The notes under the pieces were generated by a model, which saw only the letters and a program-made list of their open reading frames with translations, made no database searches and was not told the DNA's origin. A stretch of 52,823 bases of DNA, from the NCBI RefSeq assembly GCF_020742345.1, contig NZ_DYXC01000092.1, forward strand, positions 1 to 52,823. The letters are read 5' to 3'. The position numbers and the translations under genes were made by a program. Position 1 is the first letter of the stretch; the number at the start of each line of letters is the position of its first letter. This document shows positions 41,379 through 49,778 of the stretch, piece after piece. This stretch comes from Enteractinococcus helveticum (GTDB lineage Bacteria; Actinomycetota; Actinomycetes; Actinomycetales; Micrococcaceae).

Positions 41379-43433
41379 TCATTCTTGCGAATTGCCAGAG
41401 CTTTGATCCGAGTTATCCTCATCAACTATCTCAGTTGAATCCCTCTCAGGACTCTCTCCGGCAGTCTCTTGCCTCTTTTGTCGAAGTCGATTTTGCAGTT
41501 GCTCGTATTGCGTGTGTGAAGGTATCGGAACATCGGGAAACGAGCCAGGGCTCTCAAACGACTTCGTTGCTTGGTGGGATCGGGGGATTGGAACTGTGGC
41601 TTGCTGGATACCACCGGAAGCCGGTGGAGTTTCAAAGATTTCTGTTTCAGTGAGATGATCTGTGGGCCCCTGGACATAGTAGGGTTTCGTCTCTACAGCA
41701 GAGCGCGCTGGTGCCACACTCCAGACCCTGGTTGCTGCCTTACGCGTGCGGATTAGTATCACTACGATAACGATCAGAAATACGACAGACAGGGCAGCAA
41801 CCCAAGCGGTTGTACTTGTCGGCCCATTGGCATGAATCGTAAACGTGCCAGTTGAATCTTGGACGGCAATAGTGCGTTGATTTGATTCATTATCCCTGGT
41901 GTGCCCAGAATGCATGGCGGGTAGCTGCACACGAAAGGTTGCCATTTCTTCTACTCCACCTGTCACCACTTCCCAAATGGGGGAAAGATTTACGTGTAGA
42001 TCATAAGATGCCCAAATGCTGGTTATTGGCTCATGTTCGATCGATACAGGGGTTTCAACTCCTTTATCCTGCAGATAAACATTGATCATTTTTGTGAGAT
42101 CATGGGCGCTTTGGGCTCGAAACGTCGTTGTATATATAGTCCTGTTGCCTTCAACTGCGGTATGGAAAGACCCAGTATTGGGTGGTGGCGAAAATCGATC
42201 TGACACTGTGTCTTCGTGTCCCTCTACCGTGGCATTGTCGACTACAAACTCGAAGGTTTGTCCCATACTGCCGTCGAAGTCGAGTTGTGTGGTTGAGGTC
42301 ATGTGTTGCAGCGGCATGCCACGGTTGAATTCCGCGAAGAACTCACCATCACCACGACGATCTTCAACGAGTTGCCAGTGCTCTGGGTGGGTGGTTTCGC
42401 CGTGAAGTTGTTGTAGGTTGTTTGGGCTGCAGATCTGTTCGCAGGTCCAATTGGTACCGAAATATTGGGTAATGACATCTGGAGAATTGTCGGCAGTCAC
42501 TTCATCTACCTCGAAAGAGGCCTTGTCGTTTGCCAACAGTATTTGCAAACCAGCACTGACGGCTTCCGGGGTTGAAAACTGCGCTACGACTCGACGGGTT
42601 GTGGTGCTGCCGTTGGCCGGGTCTGCAGGACCGGTATCTTCAACGGCTTCTGTGAGTCCTGCAATATCGCTGAGCTTTGCTATCTGTTCGGTGAGGAATG
42701 CATTTTGGGGATCAGCTGATTCGGCCGAGATGCGGTATGCCATGGTGACTCGCAGATCGCCCGATTCAAGGAACTCCAAATCGAGTCCGACATCCTCAAA
42801 ACGATGATCCTGAGTGAGCTGAAAGTTCATGCGGGGGAGCGACGTGGAGGTATTGATTTCCTCATGATTGAAGACAACTGTAGCGATGCCGCTGGAAGTT
42901 AATACTGTGGCGTTGCTCGTCACGACGCCTTCGTTGATGAGCGCATCGGCTGCCCAGCCCATTAAATCGTCGTTATAAAAGTCTTCCTGGACTGACAGGG
43001 TTGTCATTAATGGTTGATCATCGAGCTCAATAGTCATGTCGCGCTCTGCGGGGGCTATCGCTGAAGCATCAAGCAGCGAATTGATCTTATTCTCGTAGTC
43101 TTCGAGGTCGTTGAATACTAGCGTGAAAGTTGCCGTGTAGCCTTCTTCGCGCTGTTCTACACCGTCAAATGACAATACCTCAGGGGTATGTGAATCTAGA
43201 GCCTGTGTTGCAGCTTCAAGACCCCCGGATATCGACTCGATATCAGTGTCGGCCATTGTCATAACAAAGGTGCGAGAGCCCGAAAAATCGTCCTCGAGTT
43301 CCAACTGGCTATTGACGTCTGCGCCGCAGGCTGCCAAGACCAAAGCACACAGCGATACCAAAGCTGCCCAGATGTACGTCCGTTGGCCACGGAACGCGTC
43401 CGGTTGTTTGGTCCGAAGAGATAATGTCTGCAA
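41379..43433 (-). CDS. Large lipoprotein with C-terminal transmembrane helix, function unknown
   Basis: A 684-residue protein. A basic start is followed by a lipoprotein signal, AALVSLCALVLAACG, with the lipobox Cys at about residue 36. The extracellular part (about 36-560) holds several regions of mixed beta/alpha pattern, two of which start with similar phrases (SGSRTFVMTMADTDIES, DGSMGQTFEFVVDNATVEG), so an internal repeat is possible. One transmembrane helix lies at about 558-580 (VAALSVVFLIVIVVILIRT), and the last 100 residues are charged, disordered and probably cytosolic. I do not recognise the family; LppM-type proteins occur near here in mycobacteria, but similarity is not evident. 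The TTG start at 43433 is uncertain. The promoter region carries MraZ-like half-sites. Confidence 0.72.
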   Translation of the reverse strand: MQTLSLRTKQPDAFRGQRTYIWAALVSLCALVLAACGADVNSQLELEDDFSGSRTFVMTMADTDIESISGGLEAATQALDSHTPEVLSFDGVEQREEGYTATFTLVFNDLEDYENKINSLLDASAIAPAERDMTIELDDQPLMTTLSVQEDFYNDDLMGWAADALINEGVVTSNATVLTSSGIATVVFNHEEINTSTSLPRMNFQLTQDHRFEDVGLDLEFLESGDLRVTMAYRISAESADPQNAFLTEQIAKLSDIAGLTEAVEDTGPADPANGSTTTRRVVAQFSTPEAVSAGLQILLANDKASFEVDEVTADNSPDVITQYFGTNWTCEQICSPNNLQQLHGETTHPEHWQLVEDRRGDGEFFAEFNRGMPLQHMTSTTQLDFDGSMGQTFEFVVDNATVEGHEDTVSDRFSPPPNTGSFHTAVEGNRTIYTTTFRAQSAHDLTKMINVYLQDKGVETPVSIEHEPITSIWASYDLHVNLSPIWEVVTGGVEEMATFRVQLPAMHSGHTRDNESNQRTIAVQDSTGTFTIHANGPTSTTAWVAALSVVFLIVIVVILIRTRKAATRVWSVAPARSAVETKPYYVQGPTDHLTETEIFETPPASGGIQQATVPIPRSHQATKSFESPGSFPDVPIPSHTQYEQLQNRLRQKRQETAGESPERDSTEIVDEDNSDQSSGNSQE

Positions 43434-43537
43434 AACACTGCTTTCACTCGAGGCGCCACTGACGGATATGCCGGTGATCTTACCGAATTCATCTTAACGA
43501 GATTGCAGGCACGCGTCGCTCATGACGACGCACGTCC

Positions 43538-43575
43538 CCACTGTGCTCCACTACACGTCCCCACTTTGCTCCACT
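43538..43575 (-). promoter_or_regulatory. Opposite-facing array of four AGTGG half-sites (possible MraZ operator)
   Basis: On the minus strand AGTGG occurs at 43575-43571, 43565-43561, 43552-43548 and 43542-43538, spaced 10, 13 and 10 bases. The array is a duplicated 23-base unit (AGTGGAGCAAAGTGGGGACG and a near copy). The half-sites match the AAAGTGG repeats before mraZ but face the lipoprotein gene. They lie about 45 bases downstream of a candidate leftward -10 box, a position suited to repression. Confidence 0.55.
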
Positions 43576-43617
43576 ATCTAGGCCTGGTCGCCTTAAATCA
43601 GGGTATTTAACCTCGCG

Positions 43618-43646
43618 AGTATCCTCGCCTTTCACAATTGTCACAA
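43618..43646 (-). promoter_or_regulatory. Candidate leftward promoter of the lipoprotein gene
   Basis: On the minus strand TTGTGA (43646-43641), a 17-base spacer and GATACT (43623-43618). The -35 box is part of two perfect 9-base direct repeats, TCACAATTG on the plus strand at 43632-43640 and 43641-43649. Matches to consensus are four of six in each box. Confidence 0.4.
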
Positions 43647-43767
43647 TTGTCACTTCATTGGAAAATGGGTCCCCACAATCCTCCCCAAAGTACCCCACTG
43701 CCGTCTACTAAGGCGCAAAACCGCGGAATTATGCGGTTATATCGCGCCACCTCTGGGCTTCACTGAG

Positions 43768-43797
43768 TTGATAATTTCTCGGAAATTCCCAAATAAT
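43768..43797 (+). promoter_or_regulatory. Promoter of mraZ and the dcw cluster
   Basis: TTGATA (43768-43773), an 18-base spacer and AATAAT (43792-43797). Each box has five of six consensus bases. The predicted start of transcription near 43804 lies just before the MraZ repeats. Confidence 0.6.
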
Positions 43798-43813
43798 GAG
43801 GGGTGAAGTATTG

Positions 43814-43840
43814 AAAGTGGGGGAAAGTGGGGTAAAGTGG
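43814..43840 (+). promoter_or_regulatory. MraZ operator: three AAAGTGG repeats
   Basis: AAAGTGG occurs at 43814-43820, 43824-43830 and 43834-43840, an exact 10-base period, so all copies lie on one face of the helix. This agrees with the known MraZ sites (direct TGGG- or AAAGTG-type repeats before mraZ). The position directly downstream of the promoter implies autorepression. Confidence 0.85.
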
Positions 43841-43906
43841 AGCACGAAGAGGACGGTGATCGCAGGGCTGGAGCACAAGGGATCAAACCATGCTGGAGGT
43901 GGTGCC

Positions 43907-44338
43907 ATGTTTTTAGGTACATACACTCCACGCCTGGATGAGAAGTCCCGGTTGATCTTGCCAGCGAAGTTCAGAGATGAACTGTCTGACGGATTGGTAC
44001 TTACCAGAGGTCAGGAGCGCTGTGTCTACGTGTTCTCGATGGAGGAATTCCAGCGAGTGCACAATCAGATGCGCGAAGCACCGCTCTCTTCACGTCAGGC
44101 TAGGGACTACATTCGTGTCTTTCTGTCCGGTGCTTCAGACGAGACGCCGGATAAGCAAGGCAGGATCACGATTCCAGCGCCGTTGCGCGAATATGCGGGG
44201 TTGGATCGGGATGTTGCAGTCATTGGCGCTGGCACCCGAGCAGAGATCTGGGACCAGGCGGCATGGAACGAATACCTCGAGGCGCAGGAATCGGCATTCT
44301 CGGAAACCGACGAGGAGATCATTCCAGGATTGTTCTGA
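43907..44338 (+). CDS. mraZ: MraZ, transcriptional regulator of the dcw cluster
   Basis: A 143-residue AbrB-like DNA-binding protein made of two related MraZ domains: MFLGTYTPRLDEKSRLILPAKFRD (in part) starts the first, and QGRITIPAPLREYAGLDRDVAVIG forms the second near residues 85-108. It assembles into a ring and binds direct repeats in its own promoter, repressing the dcw operon. ATG at 43907 has GGAGG nine bases upstream; the frame is open to 43796, but that start would overlap the operator. The three AAAGTGG repeats upstream fit autoregulation. Confidence 0.95.
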   Translation: MFLGTYTPRLDEKSRLILPAKFRDELSDGLVLTRGQERCVYVFSMEEFQRVHNQMREAPLSSRQARDYIRVFLSGASDETPDKQGRITIPAPLREYAGLDRDVAVIGAGTRAEIWDQAAWNEYLEAQESAFSETDEEIIPGLF

Positions 44339-44369
44339 TTCAAGATCTGGCAACGACATAAATCAACAT

Positions 44370-44431
44370 TTGACAAGGTCTCTTATTTCAGACCTCTATC
44401 CGAACAGCTGGCCCGTCTTCCCCTGGGCCAG
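44370..44431 (+). promoter_or_regulatory. Leader between mraZ and rsmH with two hairpins
   Basis: The 166-base gap has a perfect TTGACA (44370-44375) but no convincing -10 box behind it. Two short inverted repeats follow: AGGTCT/AGACCT (44376-44381 with 44390-44395) and CTGGCCC/GGGCCAG (44408-44414 with 44425-44431). Neither has a T run. They may slow transcription or mark a second promoter for the cluster. Confidence 0.35.
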
Positions 44432-44504
44432 GTGCACGGATGGGGATCTGGGATAAGAGCCATCATTTTTGCAGGGCAGTAATCGCGAAGAACGAAGGAG
44501 CGTA

Positions 44505-45518
44505 ATGGCAGTCTTTGACCAGAACGACCGACCCGCTCCCAAGGCTGCTAAAAGACATATCCCTGTGATGGCGGACCGAGTAATCGATCTGCTTGCTCCT
44601 GGCATTGAATCGGCTCGGGAAAATCAACGACAGCCCGTAGTGGTAGACGCCACCCTTGGGATGGGAGGCCACACAGAGATCATATTGAATCGTTTCGATG
44701 ACGCTGTGGTCGTGGGGATTGATCGTGACACTCAAGCATTAGCACTCGCCATTGAGCGGCTGGCTGCTTTTGAAAATCGCTTCGTTGCCTTCCACGGAAC
44801 TTACGACCAGATTCCTGAAGCCTTGGCCGCAGCCGGTGTCGCTGCAGCCGATGGCTATCTTTTCGATCTGGGTGTTTCGTCATACCAACTCGACGAGCGT
44901 GATCGTGGCTTCGCATATTCGTATGACGCACCTCTTGACATGCGCATGGACCCTACCGCGCGTTTCAGTGCAGCCGACGTCGTCAATGATTACGATCAGA
45001 AACACCTTGAACAAATTATTCGCCGCTACGGTGAGGAAAAATTTGCTCGCAGGATCGCTACCGCTGTAGTCGAACGGCGCCAGACCCGTCCATTTACTGA
45101 GACCGGGGATCTAGTGGAAGTCATCCGGTCGGCCGTGCCGGTAGCTGCTGGACGAAGTGGCGGACACCCGGCTAAACGCACGTTCCAAGCACTCCGGATT
45201 GAAGTGAACGAGGAACTAGACATCCTACGTGAGGCATTGCCTGCAGCAATGTCCGGGCTTCATGTCGGTGGCCGAATGGTCGTGATGAGCTATCACTCAC
45301 TCGAAGACAGAATTACCAAAAAGGCGTTCCAAAAGGAAGCCACAAGTCTGACACCTCCGGGGTTTCCAGTTGAACTGGAAGAGTATGCGCCAGTCGTGGA
45401 CATTCTCACCCGGGGTACTGAAAAGCCAACCAAAGAGGAAATCGATCAGAACCCACGCGCGGCATCTGCCAAGGTCCGTGCGATACAGAAAATTCGACCT
45501 ACCAGGAGCAACGGATGA
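44505..45518 (+). CDS. rsmH: RsmH, 16S rRNA m4C1402 methyltransferase
   Basis: A 337-residue SAM-dependent enzyme that N4-methylates C1402 of 16S rRNA. HIPVMADRVIDLL opens the domain, VVDATLGMGGHTEIIL is the SAM-binding motif (about residues 45-60), FDLGVSSYQLDERDRGFAYS is the family signature, and VISYHSLEDR appears as VVMSYHSLEDRITKKAF near residue 262. ATG at 44505 is supported by AAGGAG just upstream; an upstream in-frame start at 44469 lies inside a hairpin-free leader without a site. It overlaps ftsL by four bases. Confidence 0.95.
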   Translation: MAVFDQNDRPAPKAAKRHIPVMADRVIDLLAPGIESARENQRQPVVVDATLGMGGHTEIILNRFDDAVVVGIDRDTQALALAIERLAAFENRFVAFHGTYDQIPEALAAAGVAAADGYLFDLGVSSYQLDERDRGFAYSYDAPLDMRMDPTARFSAADVVNDYDQKHLEQIIRRYGEEKFARRIATAVVERRQTRPFTETGDLVEVIRSAVPVAAGRSGGHPAKRTFQALRIEVNEELDILREALPAAMSGLHVGGRMVVMSYHSLEDRITKKAFQKEATSLTPPGFPVELEEYAPVVDILTRGTEKPTKEEIDQNPRAASAKVRAIQKIRPTRSNG

Positions 45519-46273
45519 CCACTTCCTCCTCAAACATCCGCGCATTGCGTCCCGAGTACTCAGCGGAATCCACCGCCCGGAAACTGGATGACCAGTATCA
45601 GCTCGCAGGGCAACCCGAACACACTGCGGGCGATTCTGAAGCTAGTACACGCCGTGACCAGCTCAAGGTCATATCAGGTCAGCTCAAACGGGCTCCCTTC
45701 GGGTATAGCGTTTTCGTGTTATCCATTCCCGTCATTGCGCTACTCATCGTACTGGTAGTCAATATTGTGTTATCGAACCGTCAATATGAGCTTGTTGAAC
45801 TCAATGGCCAGTTGACCAGCATTACGCAAACCAATGAAGCCCTGGCACAGCAATTAGCACAGAAATCTGCACCCCAGGCAGTTGCGCAGCAAGCTGCTGA
45901 TATGAGCATGGTGTTACCGGGGGCAACAGCATCAATTGACCTGTTATCTGGTGAGGTTATCGGCACTGCAACAGCCGCTGAGGCAGACAATACGCCGACC
46001 AGTTTTGTAGAGAAACCAACGGTACGTTCCAGTACGGGTATTCCCTCCGAGATCGAAGTCCCTGTGCGCGACGATTCAGATCCTGTGACAGTAACGAATG
46101 GAGAAGTCCCCGGTCCAGAATCAAATACGGTTAAAATCGTTGAACCGCAGTTGTCACTACCTTCAGCAGATGCGACAAATTCAACACCTAAAGATGGCGT
46201 GGCAGACACGATTCAGACCTCGTCAGTAGGTAGTCTTCAAGGACCCAAGGTGAGCCTGCCGACCGGCAACTAA
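45515..46273 (+). CDS. ftsL: FtsL-like septum formation protein
   Basis: A 252-residue bitopic membrane protein. About 60 cytosolic residues precede one transmembrane helix (FVLSIPVIALLIVLVVNIVL, about 66-87), a short coiled coil follows (RQYELVELNGQLTSITQTNEALAQQLAQ, in part 90-115), and the remaining 130 residues are acidic, Thr/Ser/Pro-rich and probably disordered outside the membrane. The topology and place between rsmH and ftsI identify an FtsL-type subunit of the divisome, which activates septal synthesis with FtsQ and FtsB. The long C-terminal tail is more than twice that of E. coli FtsL; such tails vary in actinobacteria. Confidence 0.82.
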   Translation: MTTSSSNIRALRPEYSAESTARKLDDQYQLAGQPEHTAGDSEASTRRDQLKVISGQLKRAPFGYSVFVLSIPVIALLIVLVVNIVLSNRQYELVELNGQLTSITQTNEALAQQLAQKSAPQAVAQQAADMSMVLPGATASIDLLSGEVIGTATAAEADNTPTSFVEKPTVRSSTGIPSEIEVPVRDDSDPVTVTNGEVPGPESNTVKIVEPQLSLPSADATNSTPKDGVADTIQTSSVGSLQGPKVSLPTGN

Positions 46274-46314
46274 CGTGGGCCCCTGGCTGACAATGTTGAA
46301 GGTAGGTGAGTTGT

Positions 46315-48099
46315 GTGCCAAATACGCCCATGAGCCGAGCACCCCAAACCCGGTTAAAAGTCACCGTAGTGTTGCTCATGCTGAGTCTTGTTGTGTTAGG
46401 CGGACGACTCCTATTTATTCAAGGCATTGATGCTGAAGACCAGGCTCAACAAGCAATGGATCGGCGCACCCGACCGGTCACACTAGCGCCAGAGCGCGGT
46501 TCCATTTTAGATCGTGATGGCAATGTCATGGCTGAGTCCGTACAACGTTATGACCTGGTGGTAGATCAGCGGCTGGTTCAAGATTCTCGAGTTTGGGATC
46601 CGGAACAGTCTGCCTACACTGATCTGGACATTGACGAACAGCTCAAGGAACTCTCCGAGATTCTTGATATCGATTATCCCGAGTTGCGGGAACTCATGGT
46701 CGGCGATCGACCCTACCGGATTGTGTCTCGGCGTGTTACCCCTGAAGTACGTCAGGAAGCCCTCGACGTTGGTATTCCAGGGTTACTATCTGAGCCGGTA
46801 GCAGAACGGGTTTATCCAAATGGGGCAGTGGCTGGTTCCATCTTGGGTTTTAACGGACACGATGGGCACGGCCTAGAAGGCATCGAACGGTCACAAGACG
46901 AACACCTCAGTGGCCAAGCAGGAGAGCGCGTCTTTGAAATCTCGGCAGACGGCGTCCGCATCCCCAACGCATCGTTTTCAGAAACACCGGCTGTAGATGG
47001 CGATGATATTCGTCTCACAATTGATCTTGACGTGTCTTGGTACGCACAAGAAGCCATCGCAGCCAAAGTGGACCAATACAACGCCAAATGGGGCAACATC
47101 GTTGTGATGGATGCCAAGACAGGCGAAATCCTAGCACTGGCTGATTCTGAAACCGTAGACCCCACCGACCCAACGGCCACAGACCAACTATTCTGGCGGC
47201 CCACAGCACTAACGCAAGCCTATGAACCTGGCTCCACGGGTAAAGCGGTCACCTTTGCCATGGCACTAGACGCCGGAGTCGTGACCCCCGAACAACAATG
47301 GACCGTACCGAATAAGCAGACTTTTAATAACGAATCGATCAGTGACTCCATGCCGCACGATACGTACGACATGACCACCGCAGGAATCTTTACACGTTCA
47401 TACAATACGGGAACTGTGCAGATCGCAGAACAGCTCAGTGCTGAGACTCGCTGGGACTATATGAAACAGTTCGGGATCGGAGAACCCATTGATCTGGGTA
47501 TTAGTGGGGTCAACCAAGGTTTATTCACCCACTGGGAGAACTGGGACCGGCGTCAACACTTTACGACCACCTTCGGACAAGGCTATTCGCTAACGTCACT
47601 GCATACGACTAGAATTTTCCAAGCCTTGGCCAATGATGGCAAGATGATGCCGGCTCGCCTCATCGACTCGTACATTGATGAAGATGGGATTGAACGCAAA
47701 TGGGAATCATCCGAAGAACCCAAGCAAGTGGTCTCGGAAGAAGCAGCCGACGAAATGCTGAAGCTGATGGAAGGAGTAGTCCAGAAAGGTACCGCATCTG
47801 CTGCCAAAATTGATGGTTACCGTGTCGGTGGAAAGACCGGAACTGGCGAAGCTGCTGGAACCAGCGGATATGACGGGTACACCACCTCGTTTACCGGTAT
47901 CGTTCCACTTGACGATCCACAATTTGTGGTCTCAGTTGCGGTTCACCGACCTCAAGGCGACTGGAAGACCTGGCAAGTAACAGATACTGCCGCGGATGTA
48001 ATGCAATATTTGTTGAGTAAGTATTCCGTGTCTCCCTCCGACACCGGACCGCAGCACTATGATGTATTTACAGAAGACCCACAGGAAAGGCCTTGGTAA
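46315..48099 (+). CDS. ftsI: FtsI, septal peptidoglycan transpeptidase (class B PBP)
   Basis: A 594-residue penicillin-binding protein. One N-terminal transmembrane helix (VVLLMLSLVVLGGRLLFIQG, about 20-40) is followed by the dimerisation domain with RGSILDRDGNVMAES, and the transpeptidase domain with the active-site S-x-x-K in EPGSTGKAVTF (about 306), SYNTG (about 362) and KTG in VGGKTGTGEAAG (about 506). It cross-links peptidoglycan at the septum with FtsW. No PASTA domain is present. GTG at 46315 is taken; GTG at 46306 and ATG at 46330 are also in frame. Confidence 0.94.
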   Translation: MPNTPMSRAPQTRLKVTVVLLMLSLVVLGGRLLFIQGIDAEDQAQQAMDRRTRPVTLAPERGSILDRDGNVMAESVQRYDLVVDQRLVQDSRVWDPEQSAYTDLDIDEQLKELSEILDIDYPELRELMVGDRPYRIVSRRVTPEVRQEALDVGIPGLLSEPVAERVYPNGAVAGSILGFNGHDGHGLEGIERSQDEHLSGQAGERVFEISADGVRIPNASFSETPAVDGDDIRLTIDLDVSWYAQEAIAAKVDQYNAKWGNIVVMDAKTGEILALADSETVDPTDPTATDQLFWRPTALTQAYEPGSTGKAVTFAMALDAGVVTPEQQWTVPNKQTFNNESISDSMPHDTYDMTTAGIFTRSYNTGTVQIAEQLSAETRWDYMKQFGIGEPIDLGISGVNQGLFTHWENWDRRQHFTTTFGQGYSLTSLHTTRIFQALANDGKMMPARLIDSYIDEDGIERKWESSEEPKQVVSEEAADEMLKLMEGVVQKGTASAAKIDGYRVGGKTGTGEAAGTSGYDGYTTSFTGIVPLDDPQFVVSVAVHRPQGDWKTWQVTDTAADVMQYLLSKYSVSPSDTGPQHYDVFTEDPQERPW

Positions 48100-49757
48100 C
48101 CCAAGACGGCGGGTACACCGCGCTGACCATGCTACGACCACAAACGAAAATAAACACAAAACTTGGAGCACTCGTCAACCAGCTGGAACGCTATCGACCT
48201 GTACTAACCGGAAACCCAGAACTGACGGTGACCGGTATTTCAATGAACTCCAAAACAGTGCATCCAGGTGACGTCTATGTTGCTGTGGGTGGAGCACGCT
48301 ACCACGGCGCCGACTACATCAATCAGGCTCTGGAAGCCGGGGCGGTGGCGGTACTAACTGATAACAGCGGCGTTGGGCGCATACCACCGGGGCTTACCCA
48401 TATTGCCGTCGATGATGTCAGGTCGGCGTTAGCCGATGCTGCCTCGTTCATTTACCGCAATAATACGGCTGCCACACCGTGTATCTATGGAGTGACCGGG
48501 ACCAACGGCAAGACCACAACCACCTATTTTTTAAATGCCATCATGGCGGCGTTGGACTATAAAACCGGCTTAATCGGGACCATCGAAACTCGAATTAATG
48601 GTGTCGCTACTCCAGCGGAATTTACCACACCAGAAGCACCAGAACTGCACAGCCTAGTGGCTCGCATGCGTGAAGCCGGGGTTGAAACCGTCGCCATGGA
48701 AGTTTCCTCACACGCCATGGACTATCGTCGCGCCTTTGCACTGCGTTATCAGGTCGCTGGTTTTACGAATCTGACGCAAGATCACCTTGATCTGCACGGC
48801 AGCATGGATGAGTACTTCGACGCCAAGGCACTACTCTTTCAATCAGATCGTTCGGTTAGCCAAGTCATCACGATTAACGGGGGTCCAGAACCTCAGTGGG
48901 GTCAACGTCTGGCAGAACAATGCCCCGACGCTGTCACACTCGATTTGGGGCCAGCCGCCGTCGTAGACACCGGAACGTCCAACGCCACCTGGAGCATTAC
49001 CGAATGCGAACCGGCTGGGCTGGGGTATCGATTCCGGTTACGTCATACCTCCGGTTTCGAAGTTGATACAAAAGTCGGTATGCCCGGCACATTCAACGTA
49101 GCTAACGCAGCTTTGGCCGTGGTCATGATCTTCACTGGACATCCACGACACGACTGGGACCGCATAGCAGAGGTGCTGGCCGATGCACAGCCGGCACCAT
49201 GTGAATCCGCTGTGCCGGGACGTATGGAAGTTATTAGCGATCAACCAACTGTCATCGTTGATTTTGCACACAACCCAGACGGCCTGACCCAGGCACTAGC
49301 TGCCATCAATCGGACCAAACGATCACAGGGTGGGCCAACGGCTCGCACTATTTTAGTCTTTGGTGCTACGGGTGATCGCGATACGGCTAAGCGACCGTTG
49401 ATGGGACAAATCGCAGTCGAACATGCCGATGTAGTGATTGTCACTGATGATGATCCGCACTATGAGGACCCTGCAGAAATTCGTCAGGCCGTAGTCGAGG
49501 CTGCTCGAGCACGGGCGAACCATCTCGCTCATGCTCCAGAAGTTATCGAGATTGCGCCGCGGGCAGAGGCGTTAGCCCGCGCTGTGCAATTGGCCACTGC
49601 TCAAGACATTATTCTGGCGGCCGGACGGGGCCATGAAACACATCAGGACCTGGCAGGACAACGCTTTGCGATTGATGATCGCGAAGTGTTGCGTGAAGCC
49701 TTGACGGAATGTGGTTTCGTCACGACCCGCTCAGCATCATCACAAGGTACGGACTAA
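48093..49757 (+). CDS. murE: MurE, UDP-MurNAc-tripeptide ligase
   Basis: A 554-residue ATP-dependent ligase adding the third amino acid to UDP-MurNAc-L-Ala-D-Glu. The ATP loop is GVTGTNGKTTTTYFLN (near residue 136), the carbamylated-Lys and substrate regions are TTPEAPELHSLVARM and EVSSHAMDYRR, and FAHNPDGLTQAL lies in the C-terminal half. The residue pattern that recognises the added amino acid reads DDDPHYEDP (about 450) in place of the DNPR of diaminopimelate enzymes, which suggests L-Lys. TTG at 48093 overlaps ftsI by seven bases and has AGGAAAGG just upstream; ATG at 48129 is an alternative. Confidence 0.93.
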   Translation: MVTQDGGYTALTMLRPQTKINTKLGALVNQLERYRPVLTGNPELTVTGISMNSKTVHPGDVYVAVGGARYHGADYINQALEAGAVAVLTDNSGVGRIPPGLTHIAVDDVRSALADAASFIYRNNTAATPCIYGVTGTNGKTTTTYFLNAIMAALDYKTGLIGTIETRINGVATPAEFTTPEAPELHSLVARMREAGVETVAMEVSSHAMDYRRAFALRYQVAGFTNLTQDHLDLHGSMDEYFDAKALLFQSDRSVSQVITINGGPEPQWGQRLAEQCPDAVTLDLGPAAVVDTGTSNATWSITECEPAGLGYRFRLRHTSGFEVDTKVGMPGTFNVANAALAVVMIFTGHPRHDWDRIAEVLADAQPAPCESAVPGRMEVISDQPTVIVDFAHNPDGLTQALAAINRTKRSQGGPTARTILVFGATGDRDTAKRPLMGQIAVEHADVVIVTDDDPHYEDPAEIRQAVVEAARARANHLAHAPEVIEIAPRAEALARAVQLATAQDIILAAGRGHETHQDLAGQRFAIDDREVLREALTECGFVTTRSASSQGTD

Positions 49758-49778
49758 AACGGTAAGGTCAAAAGCGAC

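Noticed and set aside
41435..42807. Series of plus-strand frames opposite the lipoprotein gene
   Set aside because: Each is short and lacks a ribosome site, while the minus-strand frame has a lipobox, a transmembrane helix and full length.
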